Shown piece after piece: positions 47,077 to 58,210 of a DNA stretch of 64,000 bases. The stretch covers positions 501,960,544 through 502,024,543 of the forward strand of contig NC_053037.3 in assembly GCF_002575655.3 (NCBI RefSeq), given 5' to 3'. Both the position numbers and the translations under genes were made by a program. The DNA comes from Aegilops tauschii subsp. strangulata (lineage: Eukaryota > Streptophyta > Magnoliopsida > Poales > Poaceae). A model generated the notes under the pieces. That model worked only from the letters and a program-made list of their open reading frames with translations. It searched no databases and was not told the origin of the DNA. Positions within the stretch are counted from its first letter, which is position 1, and each line of letters opens with the position of its first letter.

Positions 47077-48359
47077 TCAAAACAAAGATTTAATAGGGGA
47101 CACATCAATAACTTTTAGATCTTCATCTTTATTTTCATAGAAACTAGAAGAACACGCTTTCACAAAACAATCTTTCTTAGCACGCATCCTAGCGGTTCTT
47201 TCTTTGCACTCATCAATGGAAATTCTCATGGCCTTGAGAGACTCATTGATATCATGCTTAGGTGGAATAGATCTAAGTTTCAAGGAATCAACATCAAGAG
47301 AAATTCTATCAACGTTCCTAGCCAATTCATCAACTTTAAGGAATTTTTCTTCAAGCAAAGCATTGAAATTCTTTTGCGAATTCATAAATTCATTAACACT
47401 AGTCTCAAATTCAGAAGGCATCTTATTAAAATTTCCATAAGAATTGTTGTAGGAATTACCATAATTATTAGAGGAATTAATAGAATACGGCCTAGGATTA
47501 AAGTTTCCTCTGTACGCGTTGTTACCAAAATTATTCCTACCAACAAAATTCACATCCATAGATTCATTATTATTCTCAATCAAACTAGACAAAGGCATAT
47601 CATTAGGATCAGAAGAAACACTTTTAGTAGCAAATAATTTCATAAGTTCATCCATCTTTCCACTCAAAACATTAATTTGTTCTATCGCATGCACTTTTTT
47701 ATTAGTAGATCTTTCGGTGTGCCATTGAAAATAATTAACCATAATATTATCTAGGAGTTTAGTACCTTCTCCTAAAGTGATTTCCATAAAAGTGCCTCCC
47801 GCGACCGAATCTAAAAGATTTCTTGAAGCAAAATTCAACCCGGCATAAATTTTTTGTATAATCATCCACAAATTCAAACCATGTGTGGGGCAATTACGTA
47901 TAATTAATTTCATCCTCTCCCAAGCTTGTGCAACATGTTCATGATCAAGTTGCCTAAAATTCATAATATCATTTCTAAGAGAGATGATCTTAGAGGGAGG
48001 AAAATACTTAGAGATAAATGCATCTTTACACTTATTCAAGAATCAATACTATTTTTAGGCAAAGACGAAAACCAAGCTTTAGCACGATCTCTAAGCAAAA
48101 AAGGAAATAGCTTCAATTTAATAATATCATTGTCCAGATCTTTCTTCTTTTGCATATCACACAAATCAACGAAGCTGTTTAGATGGGTAGCGGCATCTTC
48201 AATAGGAAGGCCGGCGAATTGATCTTTCATGACAAGATTCAACAAAGCGGCATTAATTTCACAAGATTCAGTATCGGTAAGAGGAGCAATCGGAGTGCTA
48301 AGAAAATCATTATTGTTGGTATTGGTAAAGTCACACAATTTAGTATTATCTTGAGCCAT
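47077..48359 (-). pseudogene. Gag of a family B element, one frameshift
   Basis: Minus-strand ATG at 48359 (MAQDNTKLCDFTNTNNN), chosen because it follows the leader. The first part ends at 48036 in PFLLRDRAKAWFSSLPKN, the classic Retrotrans_gag (PF03732) helix. A single-base loss around 48036-48042 shifts the frame. The remainder (48039-47077) reads through YFPPSKIISLRNDIMNFRQL, then the AGLNFASRNLLDSVAGGTF motif, an Asn/Tyr-rich stretch (NSSNNYGNSYNNSYGNFNK) and a Lys-rich C-terminal coiled region. No CCHC knuckle is evident. Gag is the structural protein that packages element RNA in the cytoplasm. A protease frame follows immediately. Confidence 0.82.
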
Positions 48360-48551
48360 CGTGACAAGCAAGCAATCCAACACACGAGCAAACAAGAAGC
48401 AAGCGAAAAGGAAGCGAACGGAAAAGAGAGGGCGAATAAAATGGCAAGGGTGAAGTGGGGGAGAGGAAAACGAGAGGCAAATGGCAAATAATGTAATGCG
48501 GGAGATAAACGTTTGTGATGGGTACTTGGTTATGTTGACTTTTGCGTAGAC

Positions 48552-48569
48552 TCCCCGGCAACGGCGCCA
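48552..48569 (-). other. Primer-binding site of the gag-protease element
   Basis: Minus strand TGGCGCCGTTGCCGGGGA, adjacent to the LTR fragment beginning at 48581. Confidence 0.8.
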
Positions 48570-48580
48570 GAAATCCTTCT

Positions 48581-48874
48581 TGCTACCTCTTGAGCACCGT
48601 GTTGGTTTTCCCTTGAAGTGGAAAGGGTGATGCAGTAAAGCAGCGTAAGTATTTCCCTCAGTTTTTGAGAACCAAGGCATCAATCCAGTAGGAGGCCACG
48701 GGCGAGTCCCTCGCACCTATACAAACAAATAAAATCCTCGCAACCAACACAATAAAGGGGTTGTCAATCCCTTCACAGTCACTTACGAAAGTGAGATCTA
48801 ATAGATATGATAAGTTAATATTTTTGGTATTTTCATGATAAAGATGCAAAGTAAAGAAAGCAAAATAAAAACGG
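48581..48874 (-). repeat. 5' LTR fragment of the gag-protease element (294 bp)
   Basis: TGCTACCTCTTGAGCACCG... up to AAAATAAAAACGG, then fused head-to-head at about ACGG to a plus-strand family B LTR. Confidence 0.85.
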
Positions 48875-50036
48875 AGCCAAAATCCTAATTCCACCGCCGC
48901 AACCCTCTGTACCCGTGAGATCCCATCTTGGGGCCTTTTCCGGAGCTCCCCCGGAGGGGGCATTGATCATGGAGGGCTTCTACATCAACACCATAGCCTC
49001 ACCGATGATGTGTGACTAGTTTACCTCAGACCTTTGGGTCCATAGTTATTAGCTAGATGGCTTCTTCGCTCTCTTTGGATCTCATTACAAAGTTCTCCGC
49101 GATTCTCGTGGAGATCTATTCGATGTAATCTTCTTTTGCGGTGTGTTTGGTGAGACCGATGAATTGTGGGTTTATGATCAAGTTTAGCTATGAACAATAT
49201 TTGAATCTTCTCTGAATTCTTTTATGTATCATTGGTTATCTTTGCAAGTCTCTTCGAATTATCAGTTTGGTTTGGCCTACTAGATTGATGTTTTTTGCCA
49301 TGGGAGAAGTGCTTAGCTTTGGGTTCAATCTTGCGGTGTCCTTTCCAAGTGACAGTAGGGGCAGCAAGGCACGTATTGTATTGTTGCCATCGAGGATAAC
49401 AAGATGGGGTTTATATCATATTGCATGAGTTTATCCCTCTACATCATGTCATCTTACTTAAAGCGTTACTCTTTTCTTTTGAACTTAATACTCTAGATGC
49501 ATGCTGGATAGCGGTCGATGTGTGGAGGAATAGTAGTAAATGCAGGCAGGAGTCGGTCTACTCGCGGACGTGATGCCTATATACATGATCATACCTAGAT
49601 ATTCTCATAACTATGCTCAATTCTGTCAATTGCTCAACAGTAATTTGTTTACCCACTGTAATACTTATGCTCTCGAGAGAAGCCACTAGTGAAACCTATG
49701 GCCCCCGGGTCTATTTTCCATCATATTTAATCTCCCGACAACAAGCTATTTCTGGCGCCGTTTTTATTTTGCTTTCTTTACTTTGTATCTTTATCAATAT
49801 TATCTTATCATATCTATCAGATCTCACTTTCGTAAGTGACCGTGAAGGGATTGACAACCCCTTTATTGCATTGGTTGCGAGGATTTAATTTGTTTGTATA
49901 GGTGCGAGGGACTCGTGCGTGGCCTCCTACTGGATTGATACCTTGGTTCTCAAAAACTGAGGGAAATACTTACGCTGCTTTACTGCATCACCCTTTCCTC
50001 TTCAAGGGAAAACCAACACAGTGCTCAAGAGGTAGC
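48875..50036 (+). repeat. Family B LTR fragment, plus strand
   Basis: Starts at the promoter-proximal AGCCAAAATCCTAATTCCAC and ends GTGCTCAAGAGGTAGCA. Its last 279 bp (49758-50036) are the inverted partner of 48581-48874. It is followed by AGAAGGATTTCT, the first bases after an LTR, then by a family D LTR. Confidence 0.85.
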
Positions 50037-50056
50037 AAGAAGGATTTCTTTTTGTT

Positions 50057-51725
50057 GTCCTCCAAGGTATCTATAATTTTTGGTTGTTTCATGCTATTAT
50101 ATTATCTGTTTTGGATGTTTATGGGCTTTATTAAACACTTTTATATTACTTTTGGGACTAACCTATTAACCCAGAGCCCAGTGCCAGTTTCTGTTTTCTC
50201 CTTGTTTCAGTGTTTCGCAGAAAAGGAATATCAAACGGAGTCCAAACGGAATGAAACCTTCGGGATAGTTATTTTTGGAACGGAAGCAATCCAGAAGACT
50301 TGGAGTTTACGTAAGGGAAGCAACAAGGAAGGCGCGAGGCAGGGGGGCGCGCCCACCCCCCTGGGCGCGCCCTCCACCCTTGTGGGCCCCTCGTGGCTCC
50401 CCTTACCGACTTCTTTCACCTATATATCTCCATATACCCTAAAACGATTGGGGGACATAATAGATCGGGAGTTCCGCCGCCACAAGCTTCTGTAGCCACC
50501 AAAAACCAATCGGGACCCTGTTCCGGCACCCTGCCGGAGGGGGGATCCCTCACTGGTGGCCATGTTCATCATCCCGGTGCTCTCCATGACCAGGAGGGAG
50601 TAGTTCACCCTCGGGCCTGAGGGTATGTACCAGTAGATATGTGTTTGATCTCTCTCTCTCTCTCGTGTTCTTGAGGTGATACGATCTTGATGTATCGTGA
50701 GCTTTGCTATTATAGTTGGATCTTATGATGTTTCTCCCCCTCTCCTCTCTTGTAATGGATTGAGTTTTCCCTTTGAAGTTATCTTATCGGATCGAGTCTT
50801 TAAGGATTTGAGAACACTTGATGTATGTCTTGCGTGGGATACCTGTGGTGACAATGGGGTATTCTATTGATTCACTCGATGTATGTTTTGGTGATCAACT
50901 TCCGGGTTCCGTCCATGAACCTATGCATAGGGGTTGGCACAAGTTTTCGTCTTGACTCTCTAGTAGAAACTTTGGGGCACTCTTTGAAGTACTTTGTGTT
51001 GGTTTGAATAGATCAATCTGAGATTGTGTGATGCATATCGTATAATCATACCCACGGATACTTGAGGTGACATTGGAGTATCTAGGTAACATTAGGGTTT
51101 TGGTTGATTTGTGTCTTAAGGTGTTATTCTAGTACGAACTCTATGATAGATCGAACGGAAAGAATAGCTTCGTGTTATTTTACTACGGACTCTTGAATAG
51201 ATAGATCAGAAAGGATAACTTTGAGGTGGTTTCGTACCCTACCATAATCTCTTCATTTGTTCTCCGCTATTAGTGACTCTTTGTTGCATGTTGAGGGATA
51301 GTTATATGATCCAATTATGTTATTATTGTTGAGAGAACTTGCACTAGTGAAAGTATGAACCCTAGGCCTTGTATCAACGCATTGCAATACCGTTTGTGCT
51401 CACTTTTATTACTTGTTAACGTGCTGTTTTTATATTTTCATATTACAAAAACCTATATCTACCATCCATATTGCACTTGTATCACCATCTCTTCACCGAA
51501 CTAGTGCACCTATACAATTTACCATTGTCTTGGGTGTCTTGGGGACACAAGAGACTCTTTTTTATTTGCTTGCGGGGTTGCTTGAGAGAGACCATCTTCA
51601 TCCTACGCCTACCACAGATTGATAAACCTTAGGTCATCCACTTGAGGGAAATTTGCTACTGTCCTACAAACCTCTGCACTTGGACGCCCAACAACGTCTA
51701 CAAGAAGAAGGTTGTGTAGTAGACG
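50057..51725 (+). repeat. Family D LTR, plus strand (1,669 bp)
   Basis: Inverted counterpart of 25548-27215. Begins GTCCTCCAAGGTATCTATAA (terminus degraded) and ends AGAAGGTTGTGTAGTAGACG. Followed by TCGAG and by the resumed antisense ORF of the Tat element. Confidence 0.85.
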
Positions 51726-53136
51726 TCGAGTGTTAACTCCCGCGGCGACCTCCGCTAATCCGAAGGCGCCGAATACACTGATGGAGGCACTACAATGTGC
51801 TTCCATCGTGGAGGAGCATCGCACCCTGACGGGTGTGGTGGTTGAAAAGGTCCAGTCCGCCAAGAACGGATTGAACGAGGCTTTCACTAGCCTGTTAACA
51901 GGCTTTGAGGTATGTAATGTAATATTCCTGACCGCTTTCCATATGGAAAGATGCATGTGTATAGACAGTAGCCCCTGAGACTCTGATCGTCCCTTTTGTT
52001 AAAAAAGGGGGGCAGACAGAGGATCAATAATTTTCGTAGGAGCTAATATACTTTCATGTGTTGAAATGTAGGCTTCACAGTCAGCGGCGACCGCCCAGGC
52101 CACTGGAGTATCCGAACTTAAGTGTAAGCTTGGACTGGCTTATGAGGATCTCGTCCACATCAACAAGGGTTTTGATGAGGCGCTGGGTATGTTATTAAAA
52201 CATTGCGTTCATGCCCGTACCTCTGGAGTTAAAGCTCGTGTGCTGCTATGTGTGTGATTGCAGGCAGCGCAGCTGCAGTTGAAGCCCTTGGGGGTGAACT
52301 TGCCCAGGCCAAGGAGCAGGCAAGGGTGAACAAGGCGGCCGCTGATAAAGCGGCCGAGGACCTAAAGTCCGAACAGGTTGTCCGCTGCCGGTATGAGGAG
52401 CGGGTGGCCGAATTAGAGAAGGCACTCAAGGACGCCGCCGACAAGTATGAATCCCTAGAGAAGAAGAGTAAAGCTCAGGCGACCGACCTTGCCGAGGCCC
52501 ATAAAGAGGCCGAGGAGGCCCGGGCCGAATCCCGAGCGGCGCGCGAGGAGATTAAGCAAGCGGGACAAATAGCGGCCGGTAAGCCCTTTCTTCTACAAAG
52601 TAAACTCGGCAATCAGTCGTATGTTTTACTCACGCAACTGTGGGGTGCTCCAGAGGTCTTTGTGGATCTTCCAAAGAGCGCCGCTAACGCCGCGCAGTTC
52701 TTCCAGGCCCAGGAGGGGCCTGCGATGGAGAAGCAATTCTGGTGCCAGTTCGTGGGACGGGAGCGCCCCGCACTACTGAATGACCAGATGGCGCAGTGGG
52801 CCGAGCTGGACAGGATGTCCGGATCCGCCATGAGGGACGTCATAGTCCTACTGTGGCCAACCACACCCGTTCCGAGCAGCTATTTGGGCCTAGTGCAGCG
52901 ACTGGGTGACGCACTGCCCCGTATTGACGCGGTCTAGTGGTCGTCATGTATAGAAGGTGCGCGACTGGCCTTTGCCCGTGTCAAGATGCACTGGTCCAAG
53001 ATGAAGGCCGCCAGCGTGGCCGTTGAAGGTCCGCCCGGAGACAAGGTCCACCGCGCCGGAGCGCTATTTTGAAGACGTCCAGGAAGGTGCCCGCTTGATA
53101 GAGGGCCAGTGCTCCAAGGACATCTTGTTCGAGTGA
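51726..53136 (+). pseudogene. Antisense ORF of the Tat element, 3' half (coiled coil, spliced)
   Basis: Resumes the frame interrupted at 25547 (SANPKAPNTLMEALQCASIV). Two clear GT-AG introns follow: 51910-52071 (GTATGT...ATGTAG) and 52187-52263 (GTATGT...TTGCAG). The third exon encodes a long Ala/Glu/Lys heptad-rich coiled coil (GGELAQAKEQARVNKAAADK to about 52570), then a Trp-rich C-terminal segment (FFQAQEGPAMEKQFWCQFVG; MAQWAELDRMSGSAMRDVIV). A TAG at about 52936 and later frame changes break it before the natural end, a Phe-Glu-stop at 53136. Intron-containing antisense genes are known in Tat/Grande-type Gypsy elements. Function is unknown; the coiled coil suggests self-association. Confidence 0.75.
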
Positions 53137-54397
53137 ATGTGTCAAAACTGCCCGGTTGTTTTATAAACCAAAGCTTTGTAATATGTTTATGTTGTTTGTT
53201 TGTCTTGAAAAGTGCTATTCCTCATGTGCGGCCATTTGTATTCTTGAGAGTTTGTCAGTTGTCGGCTTTAGCCCCCACGTAGATACTACAGGGATGTTCG
53301 GAATGGCACATGACCACACGTTAACCCAACGTCTCGGTCCGCAAAGGTGTCAGTGCAGCGAACGAGGCAATCAGACTATGTGGCTTTACCACTCTCACTC
53401 AGCCATAGGAGTATCACAATGGGGTTGTAAGATAGCCCCTGGTGCATATGCATCTATCGAACTTGGATTTCTTAGACGCGTGACTGAAAAAAAGCGAGCC
53501 CTTCGTGTGATACGAAAGAAATCGCTAGAGATTTAATAAAGTCACCGAATTGCTGAATAGCTCTCGCTGCATCACGACAGTCAGTATTCGGCTGTCCCTA
53601 CTAAGGTGCTTGACCGGGCCCGCCAGAAACACAATCGCAGTAGTTCTCCCTTTACTACCTTAGCCGAAAACGGAACGTAAGGTAGCAAGCATAGGAGCCG
53701 CGCAACCCAACTATTGACCAAGGACATGATTCAGAGCTGATGCATATAATGCAATATTTGGGACGCCGAAGTGCACTCTGAGAGGGTTCAGACTTTCTAT
53801 TGTTGAAGATATATATATATAGCTTGAATGGAGCCCCTTGTGATTTAAGTCGTACCAAGGTCTATATGCCAATTTGGACGCGAAGTGGAAGAACAGATTA
53901 AAAAATAAGCCAATACCAGAGCGGGTTGGGCACAAACTGTTTCCATTATAGTCTGATTTGTACGTCAAAACGTATTTTCACAAAAGATGCGATGAGCATC
54001 ATGGCTATTTGACATGCCGAGGGCAAGGGGAAGCTCTATACAGGTCCTAAAATGGAAAAGATGATCTTGAAGATCCTTTGGACACTCTGCCGCACGTCTG
54101 CGCCGCTTTTCGCCTTGGTGAATGATCCTTTGAGAGGGTCAACAATTGAGTATGCATAAGGGGCCTAGAAGGTGGGCCCTCGTTACCACCAAAAAGTGAT
54201 GTGGGTTGTGAAGAACCTGGAAAAAGACAAACAAGAAGAAAAAGGTGAAAAATTGTGAAGGTCCGGATAGGGTCGAACCGTACCGTGGACCTTATGTTTA
54301 GCATGCCTCCAACCTTGCCCATGGTATCTTTAACGTGTAATTATGTTTGCGTGATACGTATGCCATTATTAGGCTGGGGCGTTGAGAGGCTGAATTG
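53137..54397. other. Spacer of the Tat element without recognisable coding
   Basis: About 1.26 kb between the end of the antisense ORF and the end of protease. This is where about 3 kb of RT-RNase H-integrase would be expected on the minus strand. I find no YXDD-type or integrase-type residues in any minus-strand frame. It contains AT-rich TATATATATATA at 53810-53821. Confidence 0.6.
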
Positions 54398-57331
54398 CTA
54401 ATCTAGCTTTGGGCGAGCCGGACTGTCATTTTCCAGGGTAGACCGGACTCGTTTAACAGTGTCCGGGGGTTTGGCTGCCAGTATAGTATTTTGCTTGGTG
54501 AGGCCACCCTGGACTTCAGCTTCAAGGGCCGCGGTATGCTCCTCTGTAAGGAGGGAGTGTTCCATGTTTCCATCGACTGTTATGACGCCACGTGGTCCAT
54601 GCATCTTGAGCTTTAGATAAGCGTAGTGTAGGACTGCATTGAAATGGGCGAAAGCAGTTCGTCTGAGTAGTGCGTGATAGCCACTGCAGAACAGGACGAT
54701 GTCGAAGATAAGGTCTTCGCTCCCGAAATTATCCGGTGAGCCGAAGACGACTTCCAGGGTTAAGGATCCTATGCAACATGCCTCTACGCCGGGTATTACC
54801 CCTTTATAGGTGGTTTTAGTGGGCTTGATTCCTGATGGATCAATGCCCATTTTTCGGACGGTGTCCTAATAAAGGAGAATGAGACTGCCGCCACCGTCCA
54901 TAAGGACTCGCGTGAGGTGAAATCCGTCAATAATTGGATCGAGGACCAATGCAGCCGAGCCTCCATGACGGATACTGGTCAGATGGTCTCTGCGATCAAA
55001 GGTGATCGGACAAGCTAACCACGGATTAAATTTTGGGGCGACTGGCTCTATGGCGTAGACGTCCCTTAATGCGCGCTTGCGCTCCCGCTTAGGGATATGA
55101 GTGATGTAGATCATGTTCTTCGTTTTAACCTCGGGGGGAAATTTCTTCTGTCCCCCTGTGTTCGGTGGGGGAGGCTCTTCATCGTCATCCTCGCTGGGCG
55201 GCCCTTTCCCCTTGTGTTCGGCGTTGAGCTTGCCGGCCTGTTTAAAGACCCAACAATTCCTGTTAGTATGATTGGCAGGCTTATCAGGGGTGCGGTGAAT
55301 CTGGCAAGGCCGATCGAGTATTCTGTCCAAACTAGATGGACCATCTCTGTTTCCTTTGAATGGCTTCTTCCGTTGACCGGGTTTGGAGCCACTGAATCCG
55401 GCGTTGACCACCTTGTCTTTGGTACCTTCGTTATTGCTTCGACGCTTGTGCTTCTTGCGTCATGGCTTGCCATTGCCATCCCTGGCTTCAGAGGTGCCAG
55501 GATCGCTGGTGCTATTGCTTCTACGAGCTAGCCAGCTATCTTCTCCTGCGCAAAAGTGTGTCATAAGTGCGGTAAGGGCTGCCATGGACATAGGCTTTTC
55601 TTTGCTGAGGTGTCAGGCGAGCCACTCATCTCGGACGCTGTGTTTAAAGTCCGCGAGGGCTTCGGGGTCCGGACAATACACAATTTGGTTCTTTTTAGTC
55701 AAGAACCTGGTCCAGAGTTTCTGGGCAGATTCTCCAGGTTGTTGGACTATGTGAGTAAGGTCATCGGCGTCTGGAGGCCGAACATAGGTGCCTTGGAAGT
55801 TGTCTCTAAAGGTGTCCTCCAAGTCTTCCCAGCTACCAATAGAGTTTTCTGGGAGGCTGTTTAACTAGTGTCGTGCTGGTCCCTTTAATTTTAGCGGGAG
55901 GTATTTGATGGCATGGAGATCATCACCACGGGCCATATGAATATGGAGAACAAAATCCTCGATCCATACTACGGGGTTTTGTAGTGCCATCGTATGATTC
56001 AATGTTCACGGGTCTAAATCCCTTGGGGAAATGGTGCTCCATATCCTCATTGGTGAAGCATAAGGGGTGTGCAGCGCCTTTGTATCGAGCGATGTCGTGG
56101 CGCAGTTCAGATGAGGTCCGAATGTGGTTTTTGGCTCGGGTGAGGTTGTGGTTGTCATGCCAGGCCTGATGGCCGTCCTCTCGTGTTGGAGCACGCCCCC
56201 TTGAACCATAGATTGATCTTGTCTGACCGACTATATTGTCCTGGTCCATGCGTAAGTCGTAGGTATAGCCCGAGGCCTCTGCCTCCCAACCTCGATGGTG
56301 GGGTGGCATGGGCTGGTGTTCGACATGGGTAGCCGGTCTATCCCGTCCACGTTGTGGTCGGTCAGGTTCGTCAGCAGTTTTATGCTTTGGAAGTATTGGC
56401 TCAAGGTCCTCGTCGTCAAATCGAGGTAGTAGCTTGCGCTTCAGGTAACTCTTAGTTGGGTGTTCGAGGCCATATTCCTCGGTTGCCAGGACATTAGTCC
56501 ATCTGTCATTGAGTATATCCTGTTCAGCTTGAAGCTGCTGCTGCTTCTTTTTCAGGCTTCTCGTAGTGGCGATTAGCCAGCGCGTAAAGAGCTCTTGCTC
56601 GAGGGGTTCCTCCGACACGATGAAGTCTTCGTCGCCGAGGCTCACATCCTCTTCGGAGATCGTAGATAGTTACTACCCTCCGAGTCCTCGTTCCTGGTTG
56701 GATCGTCGGGGTTAACTTGCCCCTCGTCCCAATCATCCTGTTCGGATGTTGGCTCGACAAGGGCTTCGAGGTCTTTGGCATTCTGCAGAGTGTTATTGTC
56801 TTCGGTGCCGGTATTTCTGTCTTTTTCGCGACGCGATTTTGAGTGGCGCCGCTGACGTTGATGCTTTGGAGGTGCTTCAGCAGGCTTGTCCTCAACCGGA
56901 TCCTTCTTGCCGTCGTTATCATCCTCTTTGGGTGTGTCCACCATGTACACGTCGTATGTGGAGGTGGCCATCCAACGTCCGGTAAACGGAGGGTCTTGGC
57001 CTTGTTCGTATCCGGCATCGTTGTCCTTGCCGTCGATGTCTTCGGAGGCGTAGTCCAGCATGTTGGTTAGATCTTCGACAATGGCTATGAAGTGGGTGGT
57101 GGCTGGGACGTAAAATTCCCCACTCTCAGCCCCTAGTCCGTGCTGGGCATAATTCGGAAGCCACTCCTCTGTAATGGCGAGGGATCGCATTAAATCCAGA
57201 GCCTCGTTTAGGAGTGAGGTTTGGACAGAGAAGCGTGGGTCCGCAGGGCTGACCGGGGTGAAAGCCTCCTGGCCGCGCCCACTTGACGTGGACCTCGAGA
57301 GTTCGGATTCAGATTCCGAGGGAGAGTCCAA
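54398..57331 (-). pseudogene. Gag-protease of the Tat element, multiply broken
   Basis: Minus-strand pieces in order. 57331-56642 starts MDSPSESESELSRSTSSGRG and is acidic/hydrophilic. 56645-55923 follows (LIATTRSLKKKQQQLQAEQD coiled region; HPLCFTNEDMEHHFPKGFRP). 55822-55613 is the Retrotrans_gag domain (EDTFRDNFQGTYVRPPDADD). 55411-54866 is a basic linker, then the protease start with DGG near VLMDGGGSLILLY. 54850-54398 is the protease C-terminal half (YHALLRRTAFAHFNAVLHY). The pieces are separated by frame changes near 56643 and 55930 and by TAG codons near 55863 and 54864. Protease is the last pol domain present. The overall order fits Tat-lineage Gypsy. Confidence 0.78.
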
Positions 57332-57765
57332 CGCTTTAGCGATAAGGGGAGCTTGGTTCGTCTTCGGGTTGCCAATGACGCCATCCCCACCAGATCTCTG
57401 GTAGCGAGTTCCATAATTGCAGGGAGTCCGGCGGGCTCTAAACTCCCGTCTTCAGACCTGGTAGTCTGCTCTAGATCTGAGGCCAGAGCGGTGGTCGGGG
57501 TCATGAACCCCTCGAATATCAAGTCTCATCGGATATCGGCGATGTAGTTTAAGTTCCTGAAATTGATCTGATGACTAGGGGCATAGCTGTCGATCTGCTC
57601 AAGTTGGCCAATCGAGTTGGCACGCAGTGCGAAGCTGCCGAATACGAAAATTTGACCGGGGGGGGGGAGTCTCCCCTGAAACAGCATCTTTGTAGATGAT
57701 CGAATGAGCCATCGAACCTTCTATCGACAGCACAGAGGAACTCTCAATGAAAGCACCAATGGCGG
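57332..57765 (-). other. 5' leader of the Tat element
   Basis: About 430 bp between the 5' LTR and gag on the minus strand. It contains a G/C homopolymer (57658-57667). The sequence next to the LTR (CCGCCATTGGTGCTTTCATT on the minus strand) is where the PBS should be. I cannot assign its tRNA with confidence. Confidence 0.6.
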
Positions 57766-58210
57766 TGTCAAAACCGGCCGATCTCGGGTAGGGGACACGA
57801 TAGTTACAGGAGACAGGGGACACGATGTTTACCCAGGTTCGGGCCCTCTTAATGGAGGTAATACCCTACTTCCTGCTTGATTGACTATGATGAATATAGG
57901 GGTTACAAGTGTTGATCTACCTCAAGATCGTAATGGCTAAACCCTAGATGTCTAGCATGTATGATTGTGATTGCCTCTACGGACAAAACCCTCCGGTTTA
58001 TATAGACACCGGAGGGGCCTAGGGTTGTACAGAGTCGATTTATAGAGAAAGGGATCTTCATATCCGAACGCCGAACTTGCCATCCACGCAAAGGAGAGTC
58101 CCATCCGAACACGGGAGAAGGTCTTCTATATTGTATCTTCATAGCCCATCAGTCCGTCCCATGCCACATGGCCCGGACGCCCAGGGACCCCCTAATCCAG
58201 GACTCCCTCA
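57766..58210 (-). repeat. 5' LTR of the Tat element (445 bp)
   Basis: Pairs with 22773-23238 at high identity, with about 20 bp missing near 57793 (GGGTAGGGGACACGA versus GGGTAGGGCGGTCCTG). Ends CCAGGACTCCCTCA. Confidence 0.9.

Larger units (their letters stand above)
22773..58210 (-). mobile_element. Tat-lineage Gypsy element (Fatima-like), non-autonomous, split by a nested cluster
   Basis: LTRs at 22773-23238 and 57766-58210 share TGTCAAAACCGGCCGATC...(G/A)ACTCCCTCA ends. Minus-strand order: 5' LTR, leader 57332-57765, gag and protease remnants 54398-57331, unrecognised spacer 53137-54397, then an antisense plus-strand ORF (51726-53136 and 23788-25547), then 3' LTR. RT, RNase H and integrase are absent. 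The antisense-ORF arrangement matches Tat/Grande-type retrotransposons. A 26-kb cluster (25548-51725) sits inside the antisense ORF. The flanking 5-mers (GTCAG at 22768-22772, GCCCT at 58211-58215) do not match, so no target duplication is seen. Confidence 0.85.

Noticed and set aside
48360..48716. N-terminal extension of gag to 226 aa
   Set aside because: The extra codons come from LTR, PBS and leader; the same leader precedes unrelated cargo in other copies.
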